A DNA stretch of 64,000 nt from Polyangiaceae bacterium. GTDB taxonomy: Bacteria > Myxococcota_A > Polyangia > Polyangiales > Polyangiaceae. The DNA lies in contig JADJYE010000014.1 in NCBI GenBank assembly GCA_016719945.1, positions 62,001 through 126,000 of the forward strand, given 5' to 3'. The notes under the pieces were generated by a model. The model saw nothing but the letters and a program-made list of their open reading frames with translations, was not told the DNA's origin and ran no database searches. Shown in pieces: positions 19,516 to 29,887 of this stretch. The first letter of the stretch is position 1. The number at the start of each line of letters is the position of its first letter. The translations under genes were made by a program, and so were the position numbers.

Positions 19516-21773
19516 CAGATCTGCTTCGCCTCGCCGACGCCCTGCTTGTTGTCCGCGGTGGCCTTCATGGTGATGTCGGTCTTCGCCTTCAACGACAACA
19601 CGCCGTCGCGCATGACGATCTCGGTCTCGCCCACGCGGATGGTGAGCAGCTTGGCGCCGTCGATGTTGGCGGTGAGGCTGCGCGTCTTCAGCTTGTCAGC
19701 GCCGGAGATCGCCGCGTTCTTGAGGGCCTCCGCGATCAGCGCCGCGCCCACCAGCGTGCGCCGCGTCTTGCCGATGCGGTTGGCGATCTCCTTGTCCGAC
19801 TTGGCGAACGAGATGCCGCCGACGGTCTCGATCCGGATCTTGCCGGTCGACTCCTGCTTGTTCATGCGGGCAACCTCGATGATCGCCCCGCCGACGGTCA
19901 CCGCGCTGAGCTTCGAGCCCTGGTTGTCGTTGGTCTTGACGCTCGCCTCGAGCACCAGCCCCCCGATGGTCTCCTTCAGGGTCTTCTCGACGCTCTGCGA
20001 GTCGGTGTCGCCGATGCGCCTGAAGTGCGAGCCGCCGATGGTCAGCGTGTGGCTGCCCTCGATCTGCTCCGAGTGGTTGCCGTCGATCTTGAACGTGCGG
20101 CTGCCGGCGACTGTCCAGCTCTGATCGCCGCCGACGTTCGAGTGCGCGTTCTTCATCACGTCGGCGTGGTGCTCCTCGCCGATGATGATGGTCTCGTTGC
20201 CGGTCACCTGCGCGCTGGAGATGTCGTTGATGCGCTCGACCTTGTCGTTCGCGACGACCACGTTCTGGTCCTTCTGGGCGACCATCATGATCTCCTCGCG
20301 GCCCATCGCGTCCTCGAACAGGATCGGGTTGCGGCTCTGCGAGGCGGCGGTGTGGTCCTTCGAGCGCGGCGAGGTCAGCGAGCGCAGGGACGTCTTCGTC
20401 TTGTTCTGCGGCAAGGTCTCGGAGAACGGATCCTCCGGGTTGAACACGCGCCCGATGACGATCGGCCGGTCCGGGTCGCCCTCCATGAACTGGCAGGCCA
20501 GCTCCCAGCCGATGCGCCCGATGCCGACCGAATGCCCCGTGTTGTCCTGGATGACCGGGATCCAGTCGGAGCAGCGATCGTCCTTCGGCTGGCGACGGTC
20601 CCACGGGAAATGCACCTTCGCGCGCCCCCACTTGTCCGTGTAGATGTCGTCTTCGCCGGGCGGCCCCGAGCAGTAGCCGGTCAGCGGGTTGAGCAGGCGA
20701 GGCACGTACGTGAGGCACAGCGGCCTGAACAGCTTCGTCTCCGGCTGCGACTCGAAGGCGACCGCGAAGCCTTCGTCCTCGCGCGACCAGCGGTGCTCGA
20801 TCGCGCGCAGCACATAGCCGCCGTCGGCGACGCCCGGCGGTCCCCCCGCCAAGATGAAGCGCGCGCCCGGCCGGAACGCGGGCGAGTACGATTTACCGAC
20901 CGTGCGGCTCGCCTGACAAGACAAGGCCTCGGCGCGCCAGCGCGCCTTGATCGCACCCTCGCCCGGCAGGGCGTATTCCCCCGGGTAGTCGTAGTGCTCT
21001 GGGCCGGCTTGCCACGGCCCTGGCGCCGAGACGTCCATGTTCAGGCTCGGGTGCTCGTGGTTGAAGTCGCGCAGCGAGACCTTGCCTGGTGTCGCCTCGC
21101 CCGCCGAGCCCACCTCGAACACGCAGTCGACAGGGCGCTCGAGCGAGCTGCCGGTCGCGAAGGGGTAGACGCCGAGCGAGTCGTCGTACGCCTCGGTCGA
21201 GTCGAAGAACACAACCGTGCCGTCGTCGGCGACGAAGTAGCCGATGCCGTCGTCCTCGAGCAGGCGCTGCGCGAAGTCGAGCGTCGACTCGCGCATCTGC
21301 ACGCAGTAGCCGCGCGGCACGTAGCTGCCCGAGAGGCGCTTTTCGACCTTCACGCCGAGCTCGCTGAGCACCTCGTTCGCGATCGTCTCCGCGGTCTTGT
21401 CGCGGAAGACGCGGATGTCGGTGCGGTAGCGCAAGAGCGCGAGCCGGGGCTCGAGGACGAGCGTCACCTCCGCGGTGCCCTCGTTGCCGCGGATCGTGGC
21501 ATTTCGCCGGACCTCGGAGGCGAACCAGGTGATACGCCGGGCGTCGAGGCCACCTCGGTGCAGCGCGAGGGTCACCTCCGTGCCGATCACCGCGTCGGGG
21601 TCGAGGCCATCTCCCGGTGGGACGCGGAACACGATCTCGAAGCGCCCCGGCCGCGACAGCGCCTCCTCGCCGGTGACGCGCAGCGCCTCGTACCGGGCCC
21701 CGGCGACCTCGACGAAGTAGATCGTCGGGCGCTTGGTGTCGGAAAAGAGCGAGCTGGGATCGATCGTCGTCAT
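19515..21773 (-). CDS. vgrG: type VI secretion spike protein VgrG (third in operon)
   Basis: 752 residues with the full VgrG layout: gp27-like domain to about 370 (YVPRGYCVQMRESTLDFAQR), gp5 OB domain near 385-450 (YTDKWGRAKVHFPWDRRQ; GRIGWELACQFMEGDPDRP), then a beta-helix of repeated GG-x-T/H strands from about 500 to the end. It ends without a large fused effector domain. It lies 7 bases after the previous VgrG and shares a base with the hypothetical gene after it. It punctures target membranes as part of the contractile secretion tail; the tail genes are not in this window. Confidence 0.92.
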   Translation of the reverse strand: MTTIDPSSLFSDTKRPTIYFVEVAGARYEALRVTGEEALSRPGRFEIVFRVPPGDGLDPDAVIGTEVTLALHRGGLDARRITWFASEVRRNATIRGNEGTAEVTLVLEPRLALLRYRTDIRVFRDKTAETIANEVLSELGVKVEKRLSGSYVPRGYCVQMRESTLDFAQRLLEDDGIGYFVADDGTVVFFDSTEAYDDSLGVYPFATGSSLERPVDCVFEVGSAGEATPGKVSLRDFNHEHPSLNMDVSAPGPWQAGPEHYDYPGEYALPGEGAIKARWRAEALSCQASRTVGKSYSPAFRPGARFILAGGPPGVADGGYVLRAIEHRWSREDEGFAVAFESQPETKLFRPLCLTYVPRLLNPLTGYCSGPPGEDDIYTDKWGRAKVHFPWDRRQPKDDRCSDWIPVIQDNTGHSVGIGRIGWELACQFMEGDPDRPIVIGRVFNPEDPFSETLPQNKTKTSLRSLTSPRSKDHTAASQSRNPILFEDAMGREEIMMVAQKDQNVVVANDKVERINDISSAQVTGNETIIIGEEHHADVMKNAHSNVGGDQSWTVAGSRTFKIDGNHSEQIEGSHTLTIGGSHFRRIGDTDSQSVEKTLKETIGGLVLEASVKTNDNQGSKLSAVTVGGAIIEVARMNKQESTGKIRIETVGGISFAKSDKEIANRIGKTRRTLVGAALIAEALKNAAISGADKLKTRSLTANIDGAKLLTIRVGETEIVMRDGVLSLKAKTDITMKATADNKQGVGEAKQI

Positions 21774-21780
21774 GGCGTCC

Positions 21781-23970
21781 TCAGTTGTGGTCGATCGAGG
21801 TGGAGGTCGCGTCGAGCTTGGCGCCGCTGACGTCGATCTTCTTGGCTTCGATGCGGATCTCGTCGGTCGTGACGGTGATGACGCTGTCGCCGCACTTGAT
21901 CTGCACCTTCTCCAGCGCCTCGGCGATCACCTCGTCGGCCTTCAGCTCCATCGGCCCGCCGACCAGCCAGGTGTTCGTCTTCTGCGCGGCGTCGATGAAG
22001 TTGCCGTTGGTCTTCACCATGTACAGGCCGCCGACGAGCTCGAGCGAGTTCTTCATGACGTCGAGGCCCCTCGCGCCCTTGGAGATCTCGATGCGGGCCC
22101 CGCCGACGGTCTCGAGCGTGGCCTTCTCGCAGTGCTCTTGGATGGTCGAGGCCGAGAGCCGGACGAGCGCCCCGCCGACCAGGGTCGTGGAGATCTTCGC
22201 CGTCTGGGTGATGTTGCCGAGGGAGATGTCCATCATCATCGGCGCCTTCAGCGTGCGGTTGCTCGCGTTCGACTGGGCGTACGCGTCGCCGACGTTGAGC
22301 TTGCGGGAGCCGCCGACGGTGTGCGTCTCGCTGCCCGTCACGGCCTTCGAACGGTCCTTGGTGACCTCGAGCGTCTCGTTGCCGCCGATGGTGGTGGTCT
22401 GGTTGGCGAGCACGGTGTGGCTGTCGTTGCCGTCGACCCACTTCTCGTGCCGGTTTCCGATCTTTCGGGTGTGATCGTTGCCGACCGTCTCGCGGTGCTG
22501 GTGCTGCACGTAGATGCTCATGTCGCGCGAGGCGTTGACGAACATCTCCTCCTGACCGGCCTTGTCCTCGAAGTAGATCTCGTTGAACGAGCCGCCGCCC
22601 GGGGTCGTCGCGGTCTTGTAGACCACGCGCGTCTTGTTCTCCGGCAGCGGGTACGCGGGCGGGTGCTCCGCGTCGTGGATGCGGGACAGCACGCTCGGCG
22701 CGTCCACCGCGCCCTCCTCGTTGAAGGTCGCGACGTTCCAGGTCAAGCGCGGGATGAGCATCGAGCCGGGCGCGCCGCGTTGGGCCGGTCGCATCCAAGT
22801 GCCGGAGCCCGCGTCGCGCTTGCCGGTGCGGTCCCAGTGGAGCTGGACCCGAACCTCGCCGAGGTCGTTCGGGTAGACCTCGTCCCCGGGCGGGCCGATC
22901 ACGACGCCCATCTGGATGCCCGCCTGCTTCGCGGAGGGTGTGACCGACGCCGGCCGGAACGGGACCTCGACCTTGAGCGCGCGGAAGCGCGTGACCCCCT
23001 CCTCGGCCTTGTTCGGCGCCTCGATCTCGACCTCGGTGACGAAGTAGCGACCGCTGAGCCGCGCGAGCGGGTGCCCAACGATCTCGATCACGCGGCCAGG
23101 GACGATGCGGACGCTGTTGGACGCGCCGCGGACGGTGCTCTTGGTGGCGGTCGCCGCCTCGAGGGAGGTCGTGGCGAAGCGCGTGCAGCCATCGGACGTC
23201 GGCGGCCCGCCGCCGGGCGCGTCGTACACCTCGAGCAAGCCGCTGCCCGCCTGGCCCGTGATCTTCAGGCGGGGTCGCTTCGCGTCGAACGAGCCGCGAG
23301 TGAACTTGTGCGTCGCGACCGACGAGCAAGAGCCGAAGTCGTGGACCTGCTCGCCCTCGGCCATGCCCCCCTCGTGCAGGAAGGGGATGGCCGCGCCGCC
23401 CACCAGATCGTCGGACGAGGGGGAGTCGTCGCTGAAGACGAGGGTGGTCTGCCCGCCCTCGTGGTCGAACCAGTAGTAGATGCCCTCCTCCTCCATCGAG
23501 CGGCAGATGAAGGACCAGTCGTCCTCGCGATACTGCGCGCGGTAGGGGGCCTTCTCGTACGACCGGCCGAGGGCGTAGCGGACGGGCATGCCAACGTCGG
23601 CGACGCGATCTTGGATCAGGTCGACGACGCTCGCGTCTTGGAACGCGTAGCAGTCGCGGCCCAGGGTCTGCGCGTGGGCTCGCGGCCGAAGGTCGAAGGC
23701 GAGGCGCGCCTTGTCGTTGTCGTACGCGAGGACGCGCACGGCGTAGACGTAACCCACCGTCGTGCGCGCGTGCCCGGCGCTGCGCAGGGTGAGCGAGGCG
23801 TCTTTGCCGATCAGCTCCTCGGCCGGGGGCACCGGCAGCCGGTGCTCCACGATCGCCTCGTAGCGGAAGAGCGTGGAGAGCGCCTCGCGCCCCTTCACGC
23901 TGAGGAGCTCGTACGAGAGCCCCTCGACCAGGATGTCGCCGTCGACGGTTTTCTTCTCGGAGGTCGCCAT
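21781..23970 (-). CDS. vgrG: type VI secretion spike protein VgrG (second in operon)
   Basis: About 729 residues. The ATG at 23970 is chosen because AGGAGA (23977-23982) is 6 bases upstream; an in-frame TTG two codons earlier lacks this. gp27-like region with YREDDWSFICRSMEEEGIYY near 165-185, OB domain with VYPNDLGEVRVQLHWDRTGK near 370, then PRLTWNVATFNEEG. The beta-helix shows repeated VGGS/VGN strands (KIGNRHEKWVDGNDSHTV). No obvious extra C-terminal domain. The sequence differs enough from the neighbouring VgrGs to be old paralogues and not recent duplicates. 16 bases after the first VgrG. Confidence 0.92.
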   Translation of the reverse strand: MATSEKKTVDGDILVEGLSYELLSVKGREALSTLFRYEAIVEHRLPVPPAEELIGKDASLTLRSAGHARTTVGYVYAVRVLAYDNDKARLAFDLRPRAHAQTLGRDCYAFQDASVVDLIQDRVADVGMPVRYALGRSYEKAPYRAQYREDDWSFICRSMEEEGIYYWFDHEGGQTTLVFSDDSPSSDDLVGGAAIPFLHEGGMAEGEQVHDFGSCSSVATHKFTRGSFDAKRPRLKITGQAGSGLLEVYDAPGGGPPTSDGCTRFATTSLEAATATKSTVRGASNSVRIVPGRVIEIVGHPLARLSGRYFVTEVEIEAPNKAEEGVTRFRALKVEVPFRPASVTPSAKQAGIQMGVVIGPPGDEVYPNDLGEVRVQLHWDRTGKRDAGSGTWMRPAQRGAPGSMLIPRLTWNVATFNEEGAVDAPSVLSRIHDAEHPPAYPLPENKTRVVYKTATTPGGGSFNEIYFEDKAGQEEMFVNASRDMSIYVQHQHRETVGNDHTRKIGNRHEKWVDGNDSHTVLANQTTTIGGNETLEVTKDRSKAVTGSETHTVGGSRKLNVGDAYAQSNASNRTLKAPMMMDISLGNITQTAKISTTLVGGALVRLSASTIQEHCEKATLETVGGARIEISKGARGLDVMKNSLELVGGLYMVKTNGNFIDAAQKTNTWLVGGPMELKADEVIAEALEKVQIKCGDSVITVTTDEIRIEAKKIDVSGAKLDATSTSIDHN

Positions 23971-23986
23971 CGTCAATCTCCTTCCG

Positions 23987-26753
23987 TCAACCCGTCAGGT
24001 CGTCGGGGCCGCCCTTGACCTGAATCTTGCCGCCAGCTTCGAGCTTGATCGTCCCCGAGATGCTGGCGCCATCGCGCTTCATGGTGAACACGGTGTCGCC
24101 CGACTTGAGGGTGAGCTCGTTCGTGGCCTCCAGCTCGATCTCCTTGCTGCGAAGCTCCAGCTTCTCCTTCGCCTCGACCTTGACCATCCCCCCGACGCGG
24201 ACGGTGCTCTTGTTCGAGCTCACGTTGAAGTCGCCCTTCGACTTTCGCAGCACGATGCCGCCCACGGTCGAGATCTGGTGGCCCGTGACGCTCTTCTCGA
24301 TCCCGCCCTTCGCGCAGATCGTCGCCTTCACGCCGCCGACCGTCTCCGCCATCAGCAGCCCGGACTGGTGGCCGATCACGCCGCCCGCGATCATGATCTG
24401 GGCGCCGCCGACCATGCGGTTGAACCGCTTCTCGGCGCGACGGGTGATCGCGCCCTTGAGGTACTGCATCAGGTCGCCGACGCTGCGCACGTCGCTGAGG
24501 CCGCCGGTCGCCTGCGACAGCAGCCCTTGAGGGCTCGGGATGGCGCTCCTCAGCGCCCCCGCGATGTCGGGCGCCCCCTGCGGGATCCCGAGGGCGCCGG
24601 CCGCCGCCGACGCCATGCCGGCCACGCCGCCTGCACCTCCGCCACCTGCACCGCCGCCACCTGCACCTCCGCCGCCCGGTGTCGGCGGCGGCCCCCCGAG
24701 CGAGCCGAGCGGCGTGCTGCCCTTGCTGACGAGCGCGCTCGCGGCGGCCGCGAGCCGCGACTCGGCGCCTCCGCGCAGCGCCTCGGCGACGTTGCCGCCC
24801 GAGACGGCGGCGCTCGCGACCTGCGCCCCGATCGGCCCAGCGACGGCCCCGCCGACGGCGCTCGCGGCGTTGCCGATCACGCCCTGCGCGACCGACTTGA
24901 GCATGTCCTTGGGGTTCAAGCTCGGCAGGCTGATGCCGCCGGCGATCGTCGTGCGCACCCCGCCGACGGTCTCCTTGTCGTCACCCTGGACGGCCATGTT
25001 GGCGCCGCCCTTGACCTTGACCGTCTCGCTCCCGCCGACCGAGTCGGTGCGGCTGCCCTTCACGGTCGGCTGCTCGTTCAGCTTGATCATCGTGACGCTG
25101 TTCGAGCCGATGGTGACCGTCTGGTTCTTCTCGACGGTCTCGGACAGGTTCAGCTTGATCTCGCGGTGGTGATCGACGGCGATCGTCTCGGTCTTGTCGT
25201 TGTTGACGATGTTCGACAGATCGCGCTCCGCGCGGACGTCGAAGCGCATCGTCCCGGCGCTGTCGTCCATGCGCAGCTCGTTGAAGCCCGCCTTGCCGGG
25301 GTAGGTCTCGGTCTTGATCGTCATCGCGTTCTTCGTCGCCGGCTGCGAATACGAGGGGCGCATCTCGCCGTTGATGAAGCGCGCGAGGCCCATCGGCCGA
25401 TCCGGGTCGCCGTCGATGTACGCGATGCTGGCCTCCCAGCCGACGCGCGAGAGCTGAATCGAGGTCGAGACCTCCTGGGCCATGCGCATCCAGCGCGAGT
25501 CGGCGTCGGTCTCGGTCCCCTCGCGGTCCCAGTGGAACTGAGCCTTCAGCCGCCCGTGCGGGTCGGTGTGGATCTCCTCGCCGGGCGGCCCGCGGACGAT
25601 CACGGTGTGGTTGCCCTCGACCACCGGCCAATGAGTCGCCGCCTCTTGCCCGGCGAGCTTGGCGCTGCCAGCGATGGCGACGGGGGGCCGGAACGGGATC
25701 GCGTCGGGGATCGCGACGAACGAGTTCTCGTAGCTCGACTGGGCCGACCGCGCCGACTTCTCGTCGCGCGAGACGAAGGTGTGCTCGACGCGGACGAGCA
25801 CGTAGCGCCCCGAATAGGAGATCCCCTCCTCGTGCTCGAACATGAACGCGGTGGCGGGGGCGAAGGTGGGCACCGTCGTCGTGCCCATGACCTTGCGCTT
25901 CATCGCCTCGACCGCCTCCAGCCGCAGGCCCGCGAGCTCGGCGCCAGCGCCCGCGTCGCGGTAGCCGGTCGGGTAGTCGTACACCTCGAGCTCGGCGTCT
26001 CGCGCGCCGGTCTTCGGCGAGAGCAGCGATTTGCTCGGCGTCTTCCAGTTGTAGTCGTTCACCGTGTACGCGCCGCTGCCGACGCGCGCGCCGCGCGCGA
26101 ACGCGGTCACGCCGACCTCGTCGTGCGCGAGCGCGCCCGAGCTGTCGATCAGCACGAACGGCAGGTCGGCGACGTCGGGCGAGGCGCTCGAGCGATCGGC
26201 GAGCACCATCGTGCCGTCCTCCTCGAACGAGTAGTAGATGCCTTCGAACTCCAGCATGCGGCTGACGAAGTCGAAGCACGACTCTCGGTACTGGACGGTG
26301 TACGGGCGGGAATTCGTCGGGCGGGTCGTGTCCCAGCGGTGCACGACGCCGTAGCGGTCGAGGATCGACTCGAGGATCGGCTCGGTCGGCAGGTCCCGCC
26401 ACTTTGCGTACGTCCTTGGTGAAGCCGAGCAGCCAGAAGTGCGGGTACAGCTCGAGGCGGAAGTGCAGCATACCGCCGCGCATGCCGTCGAAGTCGACGC
26501 GCCCTAGCACGAGCGTCCAGCGGCGCAGCTCGGTCATCCCGAAGCGCAGGACGACCGTCACGGGACGCTCCAAATGCTCGTCGAGGGCGACGTCGTCGGT
26601 GCTGGCGATCGTGAGCTCGCAGCGCGTCGGCTGGCTCAGCTCCTCGACGAGCCGCATCGACCGCGCGCGGAACGTGCCCGCCTCGGTGAGCAGATCGACC
26701 TCGAGCTCGCCGTGATCCGCGAACACGCTCCGAAGCATCCGAAGAGCCATCAT
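23987..26753 (-). CDS. vgrG: type VI secretion spike protein VgrG (first in operon), one frameshift and a Gly/Ala insert
   Basis: The start is the ATG at 26753, overlapping the DUF2169 stop (ATGA). The first 117 residues (ELEVDLLTEAGTFRARSMRL to PHFWLLGFTKDVRK) are in one frame. At the AAA run 26403-26405 (minus strand) one extra base shifts the frame; reading on as WRDLPTEPILESILDRYG restores the VgrG sequence to 23987. OB domain: DPHGRLKAQFHWDREG and SRVGWEASIAYIDGDPDRPM. Unusually, the beta-helix is interrupted by about 160 residues rich in Gly, Ala and Pro (about 24430-24930), including a (GGGGA)n run and hydrophobic Ala/Val stretches, before helix strands resume. Repaired length about 922, long for the family. 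Confidence 0.85.
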
Positions 26754-27796
26754 GCGCTTATCTCCTCTCGGTACGTCTCGTCGAAGAGCTCGTCGGCGAG
26801 CGAGCTCGTCCCCCAAACATCGATGCGACGCAGTCGATCCCACTTGCGCGGAAGGCGAACGGCGGCCCGCCACGACAGCTCCACGCGGCGGCGGTCGGCG
26901 TCGATCAGCAGGCTGTCGAGGTGGGTCGGCAGCTCGACCCGATCGCCGCCGAACGCAGAGGCGAAGGTCACGCCGTAGGACGGAAGCCTGAAGCGCCACA
27001 CGCCCTCCGGAGTCATGCCTCCGACCTCGATCGGCACGTCGCTGGTGAGCGGCTGCTTGAAGTGCAGATCAGGCACCGCGAAGGAGTTGAACATCGGATC
27101 GAAATCGAGCGGCCTCACCGGGGCGCGCTCGTCCTGCCACGTCAGGTCGTGGGTCCCGGCGAGCGAGCGGCGCGGCTCCCAATCGAGGGGGATGGGCGCG
27201 AACGCCGCGTGGCACGGGTGCGAGGCTTGGTTGGTCACCAGGGTCGACTCGCCCGAGGGCTCGAGCACGTGGGCCGGCTCCCCCACGAGCGTGAGGGGGT
27301 CGACGGCGAAGCCGCGGCCGATGGGGTTCTTGGGCTCGCTGGTCCGCTCGGGCACGCGGCCGTCGGTCCCTCCCCACGCGAGGGCGTGCACGACTGGGGT
27401 GGGCTCGAGCGCGTCTGCGGGGCCCGGCACGATGCCGCTACCCTTGCGCTCGTAGCGCCGGCGCCCGTGCACGACCGTCACCTTGCGGTAGCCCCCGACC
27501 TGCAGCCAGACCGCCATCGACGTGACGCGGCCGCGCGGCTGGGCGGTGCCCACGAGCGCGACGTCGGTCCCGAGCTTCTCCTCCGCCGTGTCGTGCGGGT
27601 AGCGCAGGCCGCGGTGATCGTCTGCGACGTCGTCGAAGTGGATCTTCGACTGGCGCAGGCGCGGCGCGCCCGAGGCGTCGACCTCGAACGTGAGCTTGGC
27701 GACGGCGACGGCGACGTCGAAGCCACGCCGATCGATCGCGGGCAGACACCTGACCTCCGCGAACGAGTGGTTGTGGCAGACGCGCTGGAGATCCAC
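26750..27796 (-). CDS. DUF2169-family protein, first gene of the type VI accessory operon
   Basis: About 348 residues with GTG start at 27796 (MDLQRVCHNHSFAEVRCL); the frame extends upstream but without family-like sequence. It is the compact, typical DUF2169 form: DVAVAVAKLTFEVDASG, then LRYPHDTAEEKLGTDVALVG near 85, NPIGRGFAVD near 190 and a C-terminal DSLLIDADRRRVELSWR. Its TGA overlaps the ATG of the following VgrG. As operon leader it is probably an adaptor for VgrG-tip assembly, a role proposed for the family from gene neighbourhoods. The 142 bases upstream should hold the operon promoter, but no convincing boxes were seen. Confidence 0.82.
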   Translation of the reverse strand: MDLQRVCHNHSFAEVRCLPAIDRRGFDVAVAVAKLTFEVDASGAPRLRQSKIHFDDVADDHRGLRYPHDTAEEKLGTDVALVGTAQPRGRVTSMAVWLQVGGYRKVTVVHGRRRYERKGSGIVPGPADALEPTPVVHALAWGGTDGRVPERTSEPKNPIGRGFAVDPLTLVGEPAHVLEPSGESTLVTNQASHPCHAAFAPIPLDWEPRRSLAGTHDLTWQDERAPVRPLDFDPMFNSFAVPDLHFKQPLTSDVPIEVGGMTPEGVWRFRLPSYGVTFASAFGGDRVELPTHLDSLLIDADRRRVELSWRAAVRLPRKWDRLRRIDVWGTSSLADELFDETYREEISA

Positions 27797-27938
27797 GACT
27801 GCCGATGCTACGCGCGACCGTCGTCGTGGACCCAGACGAAAACACGATATTCCCGCGTCGCCGATGTGTGCAAGGCGCTGGGCCATCGAGTACCAGAGGT
27901 GGGTACCCGAGGGCCCCTCGCGGTCTTGCCGCTCAGCG

Positions 27939-29781
27939 TCATGGGGTCACGGTCGCCGTCGCTGCGAGCCCGCGTTCTCCGAGCACGAGCAAGGTGCCTG
28001 CGTCGAGGAACACCAGCGCGCCGACGAAGCGGTCCTCGCCGAGGGCGTAGTCGTCGAACGTAGCGCCCGCGTCGGTGCTGACGACGACGGCGCCGCGCCT
28101 GCCTCCAGCCGCGCCGACCTGCCCGTCCAGGACGGCTGCGGCGTAGAGGTCCTCTCCGGTGGGAGTCTGCAGCGTCGTCCAGCTGCCGCCGCTGTCGGAG
28201 CTCGTCTGCACGACGCCGCCCTCGCCGGCGACCCAGACGACGCCATCGCCGCTCGCGATCGCGTTCCACCACTCGGAGCTGCCGCTGTGCGCCGCGGCGC
28301 TCACGCCGCCCGACGCCACAAGGCCCTTGCCGATGAAGTCGTAGTAGCCCGCGGCGAGCAGCGTCCCATCGGGCAGCGCATGCAGCGACGCGGTCTGCGC
28401 CTCGTAGCCGCCGGCGTCGATCACGAGATCGGTGAAGGTCTCCCCGCCGTCGAAGCTGCGCAGGCCGGTCCAATAGCCTGCCGCGACGATCGAGCCGTCG
28501 GCCCCGGAGGCGACCGCGTTGATCTGGCTGGCGCCGAAGGCCTGGAAGCCGAGCTCGGGCAGCTGCGCCGGCGGATCCCACTGGGTGCCGTCTGCGCTCT
28601 TGCTGAAGCGGCCCTCGCCGCCAATGTACACCGCGCCCGACGGCGCGACGCACAGCCCCGTCCAGGCGACCGGCTCGCCGTCGTCGAGGACCGACGTCAC
28701 CGACCAGATCCCCGCGGAGGTCCGCCGCAGGATCGAGCCATCCGCCGTCGCGGCCAGGACGTCGCCGCTCGCAAGCAGCGCGGCGGCGACGAAGCTCTGC
28801 TCGGTGGGCACCCCCTCCGCGCTCCACCTCGCGTCGAGCCCTCCTCGCGCCGGTCGCTCGCCGCGATCGAGGAACGCGAAGATCTCTGCGAAGTGCCACG
28901 GAAACAGATCGTGGCCCGTGTTGTACTCGCGCAGCAGCAGCTTCTCGCTCGCGAGCCCGCGATCCGCGAGGATCGCGGAGAGCTCGCGCTGCGAGGTGAG
29001 CAGGTAGTCGCGGTAGCCCGTCCCCAGGTAGACGCGCGGAGCGTCGACGCTCGACAGCGAGGGGACGTCGGGCACCGACGTCGGGAACACGCCCCCGGCG
29101 ATCGGCGCGATGCCGCGGAACAGGCCGAGCGTCTCCGCGCCGAGGAGCTGCGCCGACATGTTGCTCCCCGAGGAGAAGCCCGAGGCGTACGTGCGCGGGA
29201 TCGACGTGGTAGAGCTGCGACAGCCTGCGGACGAGGTTCTGGGTGAAGCGGACGTTGCGCTCGAGGTCCCCGGGGTTCTGATCCCAGCGGTAGATCTGCC
29301 CGAAGCCCCCCTCCTCGCTCGAGCGCGAGCGAGGTCGAACCACGATGGCGCCCTCGGCCTCTGCGACGGCGAGGAGCGAGTCGAGCTGATACGCCTCCTC
29401 GGGGGCCGGATCGCCGGCGGTCCCGTGGAAGTCGACGAGCAGCGGCGTCGGGCTCGCGCAGTCGTACGAAGACGGGACGTAGAGGTAATAGCTGCGATCG
29501 TCCACGTCGTCGCCGAGCGGGAGGACCTGCTCGTGCAGCGCGCCGGTGGGCGCCCCGCACGCGCGGCACTCCCCGTCGAAGCAGAACGAGCCGTCGCCAC
29601 ACGCGAGCTCGGCGCACGAGGGGCTGCCGCCCGAGCCGCCGGCTCCGTCCCCGGCCCCTTGCCCTCCCGCTCCGCCCGTCGCGCCACCCGAGCCGCCGGC
29701 CCCGGTCGACAGCGGCTCGGAGTCGTCGGAGCAGGCCGGGATCAGCGCCGCGAGGGCGAGCAAGAAGAGAGGCCAGCGCAT
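27939..29781 (-). CDS. secreted esterase (PHB-depolymerase-like) with Asp-box repeats, one frameshift
   Basis: Lipoprotein: the ATG at 29781 gives MRWPLFLLALAALIPAC with Cys17, then Gly/Ser linker and a Cys-rich knot. Residues from about 75 form an alpha/beta hydrolase like LpqC/PHB depolymerase (YYLYVPSSYDCASPTPLLVD; FHG). Near 29187-29193 the frame breaks just before the nucleophile motif ASGFSSGSN, which continues one frame over; a 2-base loss in a GT repeat explains it best. A catalytic-His-like GHDLFPWHF follows. The C-terminal half has Asp-box strands (SFDGGETFTDL, SSDSGGSWTTL, STDAGATFDDY), so a propeller. Repaired length about 615. Either an assembly indel or a broken gene. Confidence 0.72.
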
Positions 29782-29887
29782 ACCGTCAGGGTCGCGCGAT
29801 CCGCGCGGGCGCGCACCTCCAAGTCGATCCATCGAGCCCAGCGCGCCCGGGGAGGGACCGAAAATGTGCGCCGAGCCCGAGGGAGCG

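Noticed and set aside
24640..24680. Short tandem CCACCTGCACCTCCG-type repeats looked at as a possible CRISPR or phase-variable array
   Set aside because: They encode the Gly/Ala run in a VgrG and have no spacers. Treated as part of the protein insert.
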